DNA of 64,000 nt from Tetracladium setigerum (taxonomy: Eukaryota; Ascomycota; Leotiomycetes; Helotiales). Location of the stretch: NCBI GenBank assembly GCA_031472005.1, contig PZJY01000008.1, positions 1-64,000 of the forward strand. Reading direction: 5' to 3'. The notes under the pieces were generated by a model that was given only the letters and a program-made list of their open reading frames with translations, did not search any database and was not told the origin of the DNA. Below, in pieces: positions 34,313 through 46,592 of the stretch; position 1 is the stretch's first letter, and every line of letters begins with the position of its first letter. Position numbers and translations under genes: made by a program.

Positions 34313-34967
34313 TGTCCAACAACCGCTGCTGCACCAATTGCAACTCGCAATCCAATCATTGCGGGGATGGTTAACAACTGTGACAGGTTTAAATACATAA
34401 ATACTGGAGACACTTGCAAGAGTCTCGCCGCTATGATGGGAGTCTCATTGAGTGACTTTATGAAGTTCAATCCAGGTCTTCCACCAAATTGTGTATGTGG
34501 TTGGTTTTATGATTGGTATGTTTGGGGTGAGTATCGTAGGACAAGAGCTTGGTCCACCCTACGACGTGACGGAGCCACCGTCACCCGTTCCAACACACTT
34601 GACGTCGTATAGTGGGTTTCGACTTTGGGGGTGCGTTACTGGGTATACATCTGTTTCTTTGGTGTTGACAGGGTATGTTCGCCCAAGATTCATCTCTCCC
34701 CACCCCGCGCTCCTTTCCAGAATCTCAGAATTAAATGACTACGACAGACGTTACGCAGACGACTTCATGACTGTAGAAAAGTGTCTGGCATTTGCTACTT
34801 CTCAAGGCAGCAAGTGGGCAGGAATAGAAGCTGGGATAATCTGTAGATATGGAACAGCTTTTGTGTTGCCTGCTGGTCAAATATATCCCGTACAGCGAGG
34901 TCTCAGCAATTGCTATGTAAGGTGTGGCGGAGATACGGAAACATTTGTGGAGGCTATAACTTCATGA
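34313..34967 (+). pseudogene. LysM protein fragment with a WSC-like tail
   Basis: From about 34313 the plus strand reads PTTAAAPIATRNPIIAGMVN, the Pro/Thr linker that normally precedes a second LysM. A LysM follows: CDRFKYINTGDTCKSLAAMM, then DFMKFNPGLPPNC. The end of the domain (WFYDWYVxGVSIVGQELGPP) is reached only if one base is added in GTTTGGGGTG at about 34527-34533. A region resembling a WSC carbohydrate-binding domain follows (WGCVTG, DFMTVEKCLAFATSQGSKWA, GIICRYG), with some expected Cys missing. A stop lies just upstream of the linker and no signal peptide or first LysM exists. So this is a 5'-truncated, frameshifted relic of a secreted chitin-binding protein. Confidence 0.6.
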
Positions 34968-35265
34968 GTATCTTTAAAAAAAATGTAGTGTACAGGGGGT
35001 AAGTCCGTGGGATAATGGAGGAGGACAATGTAACGACAATGCCGACTTTATGCATAATATTAAAGGAAGTGTCATATTGAAAGATTGGGACATAGTCCAC
35101 GGTACAGCAATAACATAGTTTCGGATTGCTTCTCAAGCACAAATTTAAACTCTGAATATATAACTTCCTCATCAATTTCTTACGACCACAAGTGAAATTA
35201 AGATGAACCCAAGGAACTTGGCGAAATTCTCCATCATTTTTATACTACGTGTCTGAACCTCCTCC
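34968..35265. other. Intergenic
   Basis: Nothing recognised; 3' flank of the LysM remnant and of the convergent minus-strand gene. Confidence 0.4.
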
Positions 35266-36846
35266 TCACTCCTCTTTGTCGTCGTCTTCATCATCTTCGT
35301 CTTGATCTGAGCCTTCCGAGGCCTCGGATTCATCGGAGTTGTTGGACAAGACTGGATAATCTTGCCAGGAAAGGTTCCGGTTAGTTGGTATCTCTTTGTT
35401 GTCCGCGGATGTGAGCATCCCCGGCCACTTGCCATCCTGTGTGAAGATTCGACCATTTTTAATGAAGTTCCGGTAGATTAGCTTAAAACATCTTACCTCA
35501 AAAGCAAGATCATCAAATCTGTAGCCAAAGTACTTCTTGAGGATAAACGTGAATAGGTGAAGGGGTGGATGTGGTGCCGCATACCCATTGACGCGATTTG
35601 GTCTTTCGGAAAAACAGTGCAATATCTCCACGACGTCGAGTATGTCGCATATCTCTGGCGCTGTTGGACCTCGCTTTATTTTTCGGTAGAAAAAGTCTGG
35701 TTCGTCTCCTGGCTCTGGTTCGGATAATGTCGCGCGGACGTATGTTGTTCGTGGTTCCCACGCCCGTGCAAAGATAACGTCAACCTTGCGGTAGCTATCC
35801 AGCGAAGCAGGAGTTTCTTGATCTCCCTCCTCTTCTTCGATAAGCGGATCGGGGTTGCAAACACATACATCATTCTCGTTGAGAGAATGACGAATCCAAA
35901 ATGGTTCCTGGTTGAGGGGCAAGAGACCATCCTTCATATCCGTCATTTGTCCGTACATGACGAGTAGCTGCATGATCTCTCTCAGTACTTCACCATCAAA
36001 TGCATGGCCAGAATCGTCGCTACCTGGTGAGACTGGTAACTCGCTTTGAAGGCGTTTTTGTGTCTTTGTCACCAACCACTTACTAAATCCACCGAAACAG
36101 TCCTCCCATCCAGGATTTGACCAGAAGTTATATATCGGATAACTACAAAAATGTCGGACCTCATGCTGCTCCATTGGCATATCCCTGATCCAATTATCAA
36201 TGTCACCCGAGGTTCGAAGTTCTAATAGATCCCTCAACAGCGACAGAAACAATGAAGGATCTTCCATCTTCACATCAAAGTATGGCTCGAGATAATCTCG
36301 CGATAGCACAGCACCCATGATGAAAAACCTGTAAAGCGCCCTGTGGAAGTTCTGTCGAAAGATAGGAAGGAGTTCTGGCAAGTCATCGAGGAGATGTCTT
36401 GCTCCATGACCCCAGGACTGTGCTGTCCTGCTTCGACGCAGAAACTTGAGCTCAAAGTAGCGAGCAAGATGGCGAAGATTCAAGATAAATGTCACATCGT
36501 CCACAGTTGGCTTCTTAGCCTCCGCGCTGAGAGAGTCGAGATCAATCTTTGGTGGAAGTACTCCAGCTTCGTGGGCATCTTTCACCATCTTTGTAGATCG
36601 TACCTACTCCTTTTATTAGCCATCGATTAAAGGTACTCATATTGGAGTACCCACAACAATCAAAGCCTCGTCGAAAGAAAGCACGATATTTCTTCCAACT
36701 TGTAAGATGATATGATCCTTGTTTTGTTGCCAGATCGATTGAACATGTTTACAACTCGCGGCAACAGCGGCAACATCTCGAAAGGTTGGGCAACTCTGCA
36801 AGATCAGAGAAATAATCTCTACAGACCCAGAGTGGAATATCGACAT
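35266..36846 (-). CDS. F-box-like fungal protein with acidic tail (3 exons)
   Basis: Exons 36655-36846, 35497-36603 and 35266-35436 join to 489 residues. The first intron (51 bases) rebuilds ALIVVRSTKMVKDA. The second (35437-35496, 60 bases, GTAAGA..CACACAG) is in phase, so intron or read-through cannot be told apart by frame, but its splice signals are strong. The N-terminus (SLILQSCPTFRDVAAVAASC, KHVQSIWQQNK) resembles the F-box-like start of a large fungal family of unknown function. A helical body has clusters such as WLVTKTQKRLQ and FWIRHSLNEN. The C-terminus is very acidic (EASEGSDQDEDDEDDDKEE). F-box proteins recruit substrates to SCF ubiquitin ligases; that role is inferred only. Confidence 0.68.
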
Positions 36847-37763
36847 TCTGTGTTGCGAGAGAATGGTTCGTGGGATGATAAAACTTGTGTTTTATTGTCC
36901 GGCGTTCTCGCGAATCTACGGCACGTTGGATAGACCCGAGTGATATAATTAATTGATACGCCGCTGTGATTGTACGGTAGAATTAATTCATATGTCTGAT
37001 TGGCAGCATCGACGTCAGGGTAATCTCCTTGCTCAGGGGGGACGGACTCGGCTTGCAGCGCCTGAAATTCAGATGACCCACTGCAATGTACCCAGGTAGG
37101 CAGGAACTGTGTAAAAGTCCTGGATGCGCTAGGCTAGGCGAGAGCGTTTGTGTACAGTAGGCGAAGCAAAGCTGGGGACCACATGATTACAATACTGTCT
37201 CAAGAAGGATAGTTAGCATCAAGCCTGGCAAAACATGTTTCATTACAGAGATGGTTTGGCGTTCACGTATATATATATATTTCCCAGGTTTTGTCTTTTT
37301 ATGACATACATAATATGTCAGTCGCTTTTGATGATAGGTGATAGTTAGTGCTTAGTGGTGTTCAGAAGTAACAAACACGTGTTTGTCGCTTTGATCGTGG
37401 TGGGTGGTTAGTGCTTCGTGCTTAGGGCTGAGGGGCGACAAGGTTAGTGACTACCTACCCTACCTATTTTTCATGATTTTCCTCGCCCTTGAGTTTTATT
37501 CCCTCGGAGAGAGAGCACGTGGTAGGAGCGAGTTTGTCACGGCCATCTAGTAGGTAGACTCCTTTATGTTGGGTATTTTCTGCTTCTACAATCTATCAAT
37601 AGTACAAAAATTAACTTGATTTGAGTTCCGCTTTTAGATGAGTTTGGCACTGTGGTGTCGTATTCAGGATTAACCTTATCTGGTACCTGACGCAGCCTCA
37701 TGTCGACCCCTCCAAGCTCAGCTCATGTCATCTTTCCAATATAGCAACAACACGGAAATCTAA
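36847..37763. other. 0.9 kb without a gene
   Basis: Contains a short (TA)n run near 37270 and the repeated phrase GTTAGTGCTTAGTG / GTTAGTGCTTCGTGCTTAG near 37346-37425. No coding region recognised. Confidence 0.45.
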
Positions 37764-38425
37764 TTATTTCTTATATTTTCTTGAATAAAATATGACTATC
37801 AACCTCCCAAACAATCCTTCAGCCTGGCAATTCACTCCTAAATACCTTCCCCTGCCAACTCTCCCTCCCTGATAGCTCACTCTTCCTACCTTTCTCCACC
37901 CCATGCCACTCGTTACACCCTGCAATTCCGCTGGCGGAAACCAATTATCATGACCATTCGTCGGTTCCATCTGATTATTCAAATTGCCATGATGGTCCAG
38001 TCCCATTACTACTGGTTCTTGTGTGTTGCGCTTTTTCCGTCGAATGAAATATAACCAAACCGCGAAAGTAGCGAGCAGGCCCCCAGCGACCAAAATGATT
38101 CCTACTCCAACACTCATTTTAATTTCAGGGCTTAATCCATTATTTGTTGATGCCATGCCAGTTGTTTGTGCTGCGCTGCTCGATGATGCGGTAGGTGTTG
38201 TTTCGGTGGCGCTTCTGCTGAAAGAAGTAGAAGAAGTGATGCTACTGGTTACAATAAGAGAAGATGTCGCAGGTAAGAGTGTGGTTGTAGCCGCAGAAGA
38301 AGTGGAAGAGGAGCTAATCAAGTTTCCAAAATTGTCCACTGTCCAATTAGTAATTTTAAAAAAACACGGAAATCGCAAGACTTCCAGTCTGTTCTCGGCG
38401 AAACAGGACGAAGTTGAACTGATTG
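37764..38425 (-). CDS. One-pass membrane protein with Ser/Thr stalk, 5' part missing
   Basis: The last exon runs from an acceptor (CCTTCAG, exon from 38425) to the stop at 37764. It reads SSTSSCFAENRLEVLRFPC, FFKITNWTVDNFGNL, then a Ser/Thr/Ala-rich stalk of about 60 residues, a hydrophobic span (VGVGIILVAGGLLATFAVWL) and a basic stop-transfer YFIRRKKR. A cytosolic tail with PPAELQG follows. This is the architecture of fungal cell-surface stalk proteins (WSC/Mid2-like sensors and related unknowns): ectodomain, O-mannosylated stalk, one TM, short tail. I could not find the first exon or a signal peptide, so the ectodomain identity is open. A surface role is inferred from architecture alone. 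Confidence 0.55.
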
Positions 38426-40111
38426 CTGAAGGTAAGGTCGAATTCTGATCCTCCGTCGCTGCCGTCGGTCGTGATTTTCCAGCTGTATGAGGACTTCTTT
38501 CAAGAATCTAAAATATTGATTCAAAATTACTAACTTTGCTCTGAGCTCTGCTTTGGTGTGATGATGGTCATGGACTTGCCTGATTTCAGTGTTCGAGCAA
38601 TCTGTGCTCAAGGTGAACCAAACTGCGCTGCTAGTCTTTGATGTCGCAGTTTATCTGAGGTCTGAGTGTTTGCGTTGAAGCTTCGAATTGTTTCTGAGGA
38701 GGTTTTAGACGGTTTTTGCGTTGAGATGGAGGTTTTGACTGATTTGTTTGCGATTGCATCAGAATCAAATTTAATTATGGCTGAATCTACTTAATTTAAA
38801 CTATTATCTATGAATCACACTGCGTCTGATTTGATCTCTGATCGTCAAGTAGACTCAGTCATCGATAAGCATACGGTCTATACTCAAGAGACCCGTGTTG
38901 GAGTTGTTTCAGCGTCTTAGGAAGCAACCCATAGCCCCTAAGTCTCGCCTTGCACTAAAATGGAAATCCCCACTTCCCAAAAGCCTCAAAAGGTACCTCG
39001 CCCTTAATGCTTCGCATTTGGTTATATTAAAACGAGGTTCCGGTAGACGCGTAGATAAGAGGATAATACCCGTGAGATTTAGAAGTAGTGAGGAGATCTT
39101 TTAGAATCAGAATAGATTCTTCCCTTTGAACCTCTTTAGTGGGATAGGGCGGTACGAGCTATGCCATATCCGAAATGCCTTATAAATTAGTTAAGGGGTA
39201 AACTTCTATTAGGTACTCTTCGACCGAAGTCATCGAGTAGTATTCTAAATATACGTGAGTGACGCCGCTCTATATCATCGTCTTCTTTACATTATAAAAT
39301 TCCTTAAGTTATATCTTATTAAGATAGTCGAGCTGATTCGCAAGCCATTTCAGTAATCTATTAGCCCTAGCTCTCTTTATATCGTATAACATTTATATAC
39401 GCTAAAAAAGCCGAATCACACGTTGCTCTTCTTTCTAGACTAGAGGGCTAATATCTTAGACGTCGTACCGCTCTATTTTAATATTCTAGGATAGGTATTT
39501 AGGAGCGGGCGTTTCGGTTGGACATTGTGATTTATTAGCTAGTCGTCGTAGTCTTAGCGCCCGGAAGCGCTCGATATGAAAATTAAGGAATCTAGAAGAA
39601 AGATTTACGATATGTCTATTAGACGTAAGAATACCGCGTAGAATGGCCGAGGGAGTGTTAACCTCTAGATACGGAGGCGATATATAACATTTAAGAAGAC
39701 GCATTCTCTCGCGCATCGCGGGAATAGTGGTCCTTTTCAGAAAGTCCCACAAGTTGTCCATTGGAAGCTTTAAAGTGCGGATAATAGCTATAACTCGAAT
39801 TATAATATAGATATAATTTTAAGTGTAACCTAAGTCTAAGATAGCGTCGGTTATTTCAACTCTATAATTGTTAAAGACTCGAAATGAGGACAGGGAGGCG
39901 CGAATAAGACTTTCTAAGGAGATCAACTCCGGTAGCTATTTGATGATGATCAGGAGGAGTTCTGGTGATAATGACTCAAGTCCTGAGGATGAGGAAGTCT
40001 CCACTACCTCAAAGATAAGCTCTTGAGTTGGCGACATTAATGTTTAGGGAATGGTGGGTGATGGAGAAGGAGGGGTTCATGTGATTCTTAATCGTTGCTT
40101 TATGGTAGATA
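38426..40111. other. 1.7 kb of decayed sequence
   Basis: The first 450 bases should include missing 5' exons of the membrane protein. About 39090-39900 looks RIP-degraded (many TATA, TAGT and TTAG words). A minus-strand frame at 39486-39761 (91 codons) is open but unlike anything I know; it is likely debris of an old element. Confidence 0.4.
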
Positions 40112-41930
40112 AGTCCCCCCCCCCCTTCCGGCCACCCCCCCTTTCGGCCACCCCACTAAAATCCACCACTTTACATTTAACACTTAATATCTCTATAACG
40201 CTTCGACTTCTATATAATCCCCGATAGATTCAGATTCTATAGATAAATCCGAATCGATTGGTACCACTCCGAGCTCTCCAGCTTTAATCTGGGCCGATCT
40301 AATAGCCTTAGCGTCCACGAACCTCGAATTTAGAGATACTTAGACCTTTCGGCGCTTCCTTAATTTATATAAATCTAATTAAGCTTCTAGCTCTTTTATT
40401 CGATTCTCGGCTTATAATAGAGTAAAATCCTTTTTATCTAATCCTTTTATAACCTTCCGAAAGAGTAATCGACGTGTCGGAAGATTATTATGGCCAAGCC
40501 GAGCCAAAGTGTCAAACTATAAACGTAAATCTCTCCCGACTTTAAGTGTATACCACTTAATCGATGATATACTTATATTCCACTTAGTATTAGAGTCCTT
40601 TAGAGGGGCCGATTCCGAAGCTTTATTATTATTCTCTAATAATAATCGGCTTATTAAAGGTTTACTTATATTCACCGGCCATAACCCCGTAATATTCCAC
40701 CCGGCTAAGATATTATTAACTATAATTGCAGCTTCCCGGGCCTTATAATAGCATAATAAGAAGTTACGCTTACCGATTAGTGCCGAATCGAGTAAAGGAT
40801 CTAAGAGATTAAGCTCTCTTCGATAAGTAGCCTTAAGAGGAGAGAAAATCGATAAATCTAAAGGTTAAAGGATATAAGAGCTATAAGGAGGTAAAAATAA
40901 GAGATATATATTCGATTTAAGGCATTTAAATATGAATTTAGTGATTTCATAGCTGCTATAGCTATTTAAGATAAATAGTCGTGCCGAACTATCGGCCGGT
41001 GTTATCTTCGGAATAAACACCTTTTTAAGCTATTCTAGAGCTATACGGTTAAATATTTATTTATTATCTATTATAATAAATAGTTATAATATAAATATAT
41101 CGATATCGGCCGGAAACTATTATTATTGCATTGACTTTCCCTTATATATAATAAGTGGAGTAGTTCGGACCCTAATAGTAGAGATAGCCTTAATAAATAA
41201 TATTTAACTCCTCGTACCGGGCTGTTTCTTTTAAATAAAACGTCGTTCCGAGCTATTAAGGATTAATCTATTAAGTTTATAGCCTTCTATAATGCCGGCC
41301 TCGTCTATATTCTATCGATTCTTTAGCTTAATAGCTTGAATAGCCGGAATTTGAAATTTTTAGAACTAAGCCTTAATTATATCGGACCTAGCGCTATTCA
41401 CTCGTATAGAGTCGACCGTGAGTTGCCTTTTAGTCTTAATTATCGGATTCCGTAGTAAGAATCTCCGGATCCACCGCTTTCCTAATGGTGCGTGGTCGCC
41501 TTAGAGCTTGTAAAGACGTTCTCCGAAGACCTTTAACTACGAGTAAGTGATGTTACGGCCGAGAGCTTCCTAGGTTAAAACCCACTCGGTAAGTCGATCC
41601 TCGACTACTCGAGGAAGCTTTTACAAGTGTTTAGCACTATCTCGACGTGTAAAGTTCTATTATAATCGCTCTTATAAAGTAATCCTTAGAATACCCCACT
41701 TAAGAGTAGCTTTACGAATAGACTTCCCATTTCCGACCTCCGTTAATGCTTGCACTACATTAAATTTAGTATATTAAGACTTTCGTATAATCACAATTCA
41801 TAGTATAAATTTAATGGTAATTAATGGAAGAATGAAAAAGTTATTAATTTTCTAAGTGGTGATATGTAGTTATGGATAAGGTTTAGTGGGGTGGCCGAAA
41901 GGTGGGGGTGGCCGGAAGGGGGGGGGGACT
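40112..41930 (-). mobile_element. Second pogo/Fot1-like transposon, full length, RIP-inactivated
   Basis: A 1,819-base element flanked by TA (40110-40111 and 41931-41932), colinear with 15742-17567 over its whole length and with the same ~55-base terminal inverted repeats. The copies differ chiefly by C/T and G/A changes, so each took independent RIP hits. The minus-strand transposase is broken by many stops. Both copies lie in the same orientation, as does the solo end at 4556-4690. Confidence 0.9.
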
Positions 41931-41932
41931 TA

Positions 41933-43693
41933 ACGGACTCTTACCAGCGGCTGATATCCGTTAGTTTTACCTTCATTGGAGTCTGCCCACTAACTAATCG
42001 TGATCGACCCAATCTCTTCCAAGAGTTCTATACTTTTATCCTGCTACTTACTGGAAAGTATCAATATATCTATATATCTGCATTCTTATTAATGCTTTAA
42101 CTTATTTAAAGTAAAATATACGTAGCTATGGCTAAAGAGTGTTATGAACACGATCACGGGACCACGCCAGATCCTTGGAGCTTGAGGCTTAGTGTAACGG
42201 CCTGTTCACTGATACGATCATGTAGCAAGACAGTGACGTATGGTGATGCATGCAAATGAATAATGATCGATCGTAATAATAGGCTCTAACACTAAGAAAA
42301 GAAGAAAACTACCGATTAATAAGTGGCTAGAGGCCGGGCTATATACATGTCTGTAATAAGGCCGTAAGGCATCTGTAACTTCTAATCCGTTCGGTGTTTA
42401 TGCTTGTGCATCGGGGCTGGTCTGTAGTTGGCCCGGTGCTGGTGCGATCCTGGTGGTCACGTGTGAGAAAGGTGTTGATGGTCATCCCAGTGAGTAGATA
42501 TTAACCGTTATTTAGTGTAATAACGGGGGGGTTCGAGGGGATATAGTGACAGAAAATTTTCATATAATAAGAGAAGGGGCAGTGTTTTAAGGCGACTTTA
42601 GTCGTGCCTGCCCTCAAATCCAGAAGCGAGTAGCTCTCTCTCAGAAAGCTTGCTTCTTGGTTTCGAATCCTATGTATCTACCTTATCTTAGGCACATTTG
42701 CATTTATTAGCGAGGTCAAATGATCTGGGTGGGGATTGACAGCACAGTACCAATGCCAGCACTCTGCCGCTTTTTATGCACCATCCATTCAAGCGGTCAA
42801 CCATTCCTTAACTTAGCACGTTCCGATGCCTGATATGCACTCTTCAAGGAAGTGATATTAAGTAGCATTGAAGATGTTCCTAGAGAAATTCCTTCAGGGT
42901 ATTGTCTGGTTGCATACCCACTCGGTGAAAAGCGTGTCGGTGACGGGTGAAGCGAAGCAGCAATATTTACATTCAAGAATCTGGAATCTAGTAGTCTAGA
43001 GGCCGCACTCATATAAAATGCAACACTTCATGCACACCATCGGCAATAAGCAATCAGCCCTAAGACACTGCCCATTCCCCGGGTCAAATCTTGCTCAACA
43101 AGGTCGAATCAGAAACTTGGGCTGAGTTGGTCATCGGCGGAGTTAGCCCATGACCAGGAATAGATGGTATCTTGCTCTCGCTAGCTGCAATCTAGTCCTT
43201 TCAAAAATCAAAGAAAGACGGCCAAAGTCCTGTGGCTTTCCTCATTCTAGGCTTGTCTGGCTCTTTCGTACCAATGAATTGTTGATGGCTTGAAGGGGCG
43301 TCCCTTGGCAGATCTCAGCCGCAGGCAATTGGCAGAAAATAAGGCATTCGCTACTGTCGCATGCCGGAGTTAACACTAAGATGCAAGACCGTCATTGGCA
43401 GGATTTGCTTGATATGCTTGATTTGAGATGGGGAGAAAGGGGTAGGTTGACTTCGAGGTGGTGCAGCTCCTTATCTTTGAGAGATGGTGGCATCTCAATG
43501 CCTGTGATGGAGAAAGCCTTGTCATGTAGAGGGTTCAGCCACGAGAAAGTCTGGACCCGCCAAAGGTTCTCAGATTTATATATAGGGATGGAAGATCTGT
43601 ACCTTCTTGTCAAAGGGGTTTGTCAAATTTTGATTTCAGAGTTGACATCGAACTCGTCAAGCTGAACCAGAGATCGCAAAGAGCTTGCCCATC
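41933..43693. other. 1.8 kb without a gene; possible LTR fragment
   Basis: 42143-42197 shares TGTTATGAACA..TCAC and GGAGC.TGAGGCT with the inverted repeat at 31640-31712. TGTAACGGCCTG at 42202 and ACCGTTATTTAG at about 42506 could be the ends of an LTR-like unit, with low certainty. The remainder (42600-43690) shows short open frames without recognisable features and should include the promoter of the next gene. Confidence 0.4.
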
Positions 43694-45015
43694 ATGTTTC
43701 AAGTTGGAAGCAAAACCGCCCTGGCCATTTTCCTTTTGATCACACAAGCATCGGCCTATATCATCTGGATTACGACCTACACATCATCAGGATACAGTTA
43801 CAGCGAGTGTAAAGCTGTATGTAGATATGCCATAGTCACGAGAAAGTCTCCAAGTCTAACAAATGTTTAGGTCTACCCATATCAAACACTCTCAAATGCT
43901 ACGAACCCAAATGACCCAGCCTTCTTCATTGAAGCTGATGGCGCACCATCAAGTTCGTCTTCCCTATCCGAATAAAATGGACTGTTATTAATTTTAATCT
44001 CTAGATGAGAGTCTATCCAATGGCAAATTTATTCCAGTGTCCCCGATAGTAGAGAGTAAGTTCTACCATCTTCAAAGATCGTCTGCAATTGGGCAGTATG
44101 AACTGACATGTCCTAGGTCGCAACTTTGAGAACCCTGACACCAGCCATACCAATGACAAGTTCGACATCTTTGATGCCTACTACAACGGCAGCTACATCA
44201 TCACCCTCGAGCCTCCAGCCAGCCGATCCAACTGCCCCAAACTCACAAGTCAAAAACTAAACTCTCAATACCTTCGAATCGGTTCCCAATCTCGAGACGG
44301 GGTCAGCCGCGCAGCATACGACAAGAACCCCTACTTCCTCTCCTTCGGCACCACCATCAATGAAACTTGCCCGTATTCCCAAAACAAAGCGTTCGTTGGG
44401 TTCACCTCATCCGACGACAATTTCAAGGGCAGCCAGCCATGGACCCTCAATACACCAGAGAAGAAGGGCGATTCCTGGGCCTTGAAGGGAAATCTGTCCC
44501 AGTCCCTGGCAAGCAATGGCAACTACTACTTCTACACCGTCAACACCACCGGCGCCGATAAGGATTATCCTTCGTCTTGCATCTACCAATTCTCTCAACA
44601 CTCCCTCACCTCACGCGACTCCGTCTCCTTAACCGCCGACGTCAGCGTCGACAAAGCATCGATGCAATTCCAGTTCGTCGACAAATTAACCGGATACACA
44701 ATCAAAGGAGACTTCAGCGGTGCAGCATGGGCAGAGGGCGCGAGAGTCAGCGTGGCTGGCACCTCTCTAGCTACAGAAGGCAAAATCCTTCTGCCCAAGT
44801 CGGAGGAGGAGAAGGAAAGAGATGCCAAGAAATTGATGAAGACGATCGTTATTGCTGTTGTAGCTGGTGTTGGGGGACTGTTTGCTTTGACGGTGGCGTG
44901 CTGCTGTTATTGCTGTTTCAGAAAGAAGAAGAAGGCTGCTGATGCTGCTAATGCTGGGCCGCCTCCACAGATGTATAAGGAGGGTGGGTCGCCACCTTAT
45001 GGGTATTCTCAGTAG
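43694..45015 (+). CDS. Secreted membrane-anchored protein, unknown (4 exons)
   Basis: Exons 43694-43816, 43871-43952, 44005-44055 and 44117-45015 join in frame to 384 residues; the second donor (GTTCGT) is the least certain. The start MFQVGSKTALAIFLLITQAS is a clear signal peptide. The ectodomain follows, with IIWITTYTSSGYSYSECKA, NFENPDTSHTNDKFDIFDAY, YFLSFGTTINETCPYSQNKA and CIYQFSQHSLTSRDSVS, and several N-glycosylation sites. Near the C-terminus lie a charged KSEEEKERDAKKLMK stretch and one TM (IVIAVVAGVGGLFALTVA). A Cys cluster (CCCYCCFRKKKK), a likely palmitoylation site, and a Pro/Gly/Tyr tail complete it. Type I membrane topology is clear; the function is not recognised. Confidence 0.65.
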
Positions 45016-45649
45016 AGTACGTTGTAATCAACATGATGGTATGGAAAGAAGGCATTGGAGTTAAATGAATGCATGAGTGGATTGATTGTTTTATGACATT
45101 ACGCTAGGAGCGGTATGGCACAGCAGAGAACGGTCAAATGATGGCAGGAGACGGTGCGGTGTACAAATTGAGCTTAAGATTATTTCCCATGGTACAGGAC
45201 TCGTTCATTGTCAGAGAGAAGATAAATTCATTTCAAAAAGTTCTTCTTTATCGCATCTTGACTTGGTGTCTCTCTAAGGTAGAGCTAGTTTAATTTCACT
45301 TTCAAATAAGTTACGGAATTTTGATGTTGGCCAACGGCGTAGCATTCTTGGAAAATATTTACCATCTACGGGAAACCTCATCATCTTGGCTCTGTTGAAT
45401 TCCTTTCACAATCGCGATTGCGAAAAAGACCACAAAAATAACAAAACTACGGCTTGCTATTTGCAATAAGCATGAAATTAATATTAAACCCCAAGCCAAC
45501 CTGATAAGCCATCGCTGATGTGGAGAAATAGTAGCCAACCAATCGTAGGATACGGTCCCATTTTTCCGAGCCCCATAATTAGACCACTGTACGTCAGTGC
45601 TCTGCTCATAGAATCTTCTACTCGACTACAAACACACCTACTCTACAAA
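45016..45649. other. Intergenic
   Basis: About 630 bases between two same-strand genes, with no coding region recognised; it must hold the promoter of the barrel-fold gene. Confidence 0.4.
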
Positions 45650-46562
45650 ATGTCACCAACAAACACCGTAATACAAGCCATCATTCTGCTGCCGAAGGCA
45701 GATGCCCGATTCGGCGAGAATGGGGCCAGCTCAGCATGGCATGACTTGACCACGATAGTCAAAAGTCAATCTGGCTTCTTAGGGTATTTCTGGGTAATGA
45801 CAACCACTGGTATCATCTGCATAAGTTAATATTCCCAGGGATATCAAGTAGAAAATCCACATTTATTCGTTTATGTCATAAGTGCGTGCTGCAAGAATCC
45901 CTACTTCACATCCACTGCTCACCTGCACAGACTGGAATTCAGACGAAGACTCCCTTGTTTTCGCAAACTCCAAGCACTACGGCTCCTTCATAACAAACCT
46001 GAATAAAATCGCTGATATTCAAGCTGCACCACCTATCATCTGTATCTCCTCCATCATTCCCCCAAGCCGTTCCAAGGCTGACCGCACCCAGTATCAACAC
46101 ACTTCCCCGTTGGCGACGCTCTCGCCGCCCACCGCGCTCCCGTCACCGAAATCGCCTTCTACACTTTCCCGCGCGGTCTTACCACTGAAACCAAGAATTC
46201 TATCGAGAGCAACTGCAATAGCCTCTTCGACGATATCCACAAGTACGGTAAAGCGCAGGGTGCTTCCCTTGGATGGAGTAAATCTCCCTCTCCCCACTTC
46301 ATTAAAGCTTACTAAAGTCGTTCATCGATCAGCGTTCAAAGGTGTCCCAGGCGTCCCCGAACAGAATGGCGACGCTCTCTGTGGCGTGTTTGGCTATGAG
46401 AGCATCGAAGCGCATGAGAAGTGGAGGGCGACTCCGCAAGGGAAAGCATATGGGAAGCAGGATGATGATCCAGCCAAGAGAACCACAGTCCCGATTACAA
46501 GTATTTATGGGGTTGATAGTGAAAAGGGGTATTTTCATGTTGCATTCAAGGAGGGAAGCTAG
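45650..46562 (+). CDS. Two-domain dimeric alpha/beta-barrel protein (5 exons)
   Basis: Exons 45650-45793, 45839-45881, 45931-46041, 46092-46277 and 46333-46562 join to 237 residues. Each intron is 45-55 bases with good signals (for example TACTAA in the last). Residues 1-100 read MSPTNTVIQAIILLPK, SQSGFLGYFWGYQVENPH, then WNSDEDSLVFANSKHYGSF, the layout of an ABM/stress-response dimeric barrel half. The second half has APVTEIAFYTFPRG, then a GVFGYESIEAHEKWRATPQG stretch, again the barrel's second strand and helix. Such proteins are small cytosolic monooxygenase-like or stress-response factors in fungi; no catalytic residue can be assigned, so the reaction is unknown. Confidence 0.7.
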
Positions 46563-46592
46563 GGAGATTTGTTAAGGTTATTAACATTTGCG

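Noticed and set aside
42600..42690. Possible tRNA (GGTTTCGAATCC resembles a B box)
   Set aside because: The box has an extra T, and no acceptor stem, D arm or anticodon arm can be folded around it.
46042..46091. Stop and frame changes in the barrel-fold gene, at first read as a pseudogene
   Set aside because: A 50-base intron with GTATCT donor, CTGAC branch site and CCCAG acceptor removes them and leaves a continuous 237-residue protein.
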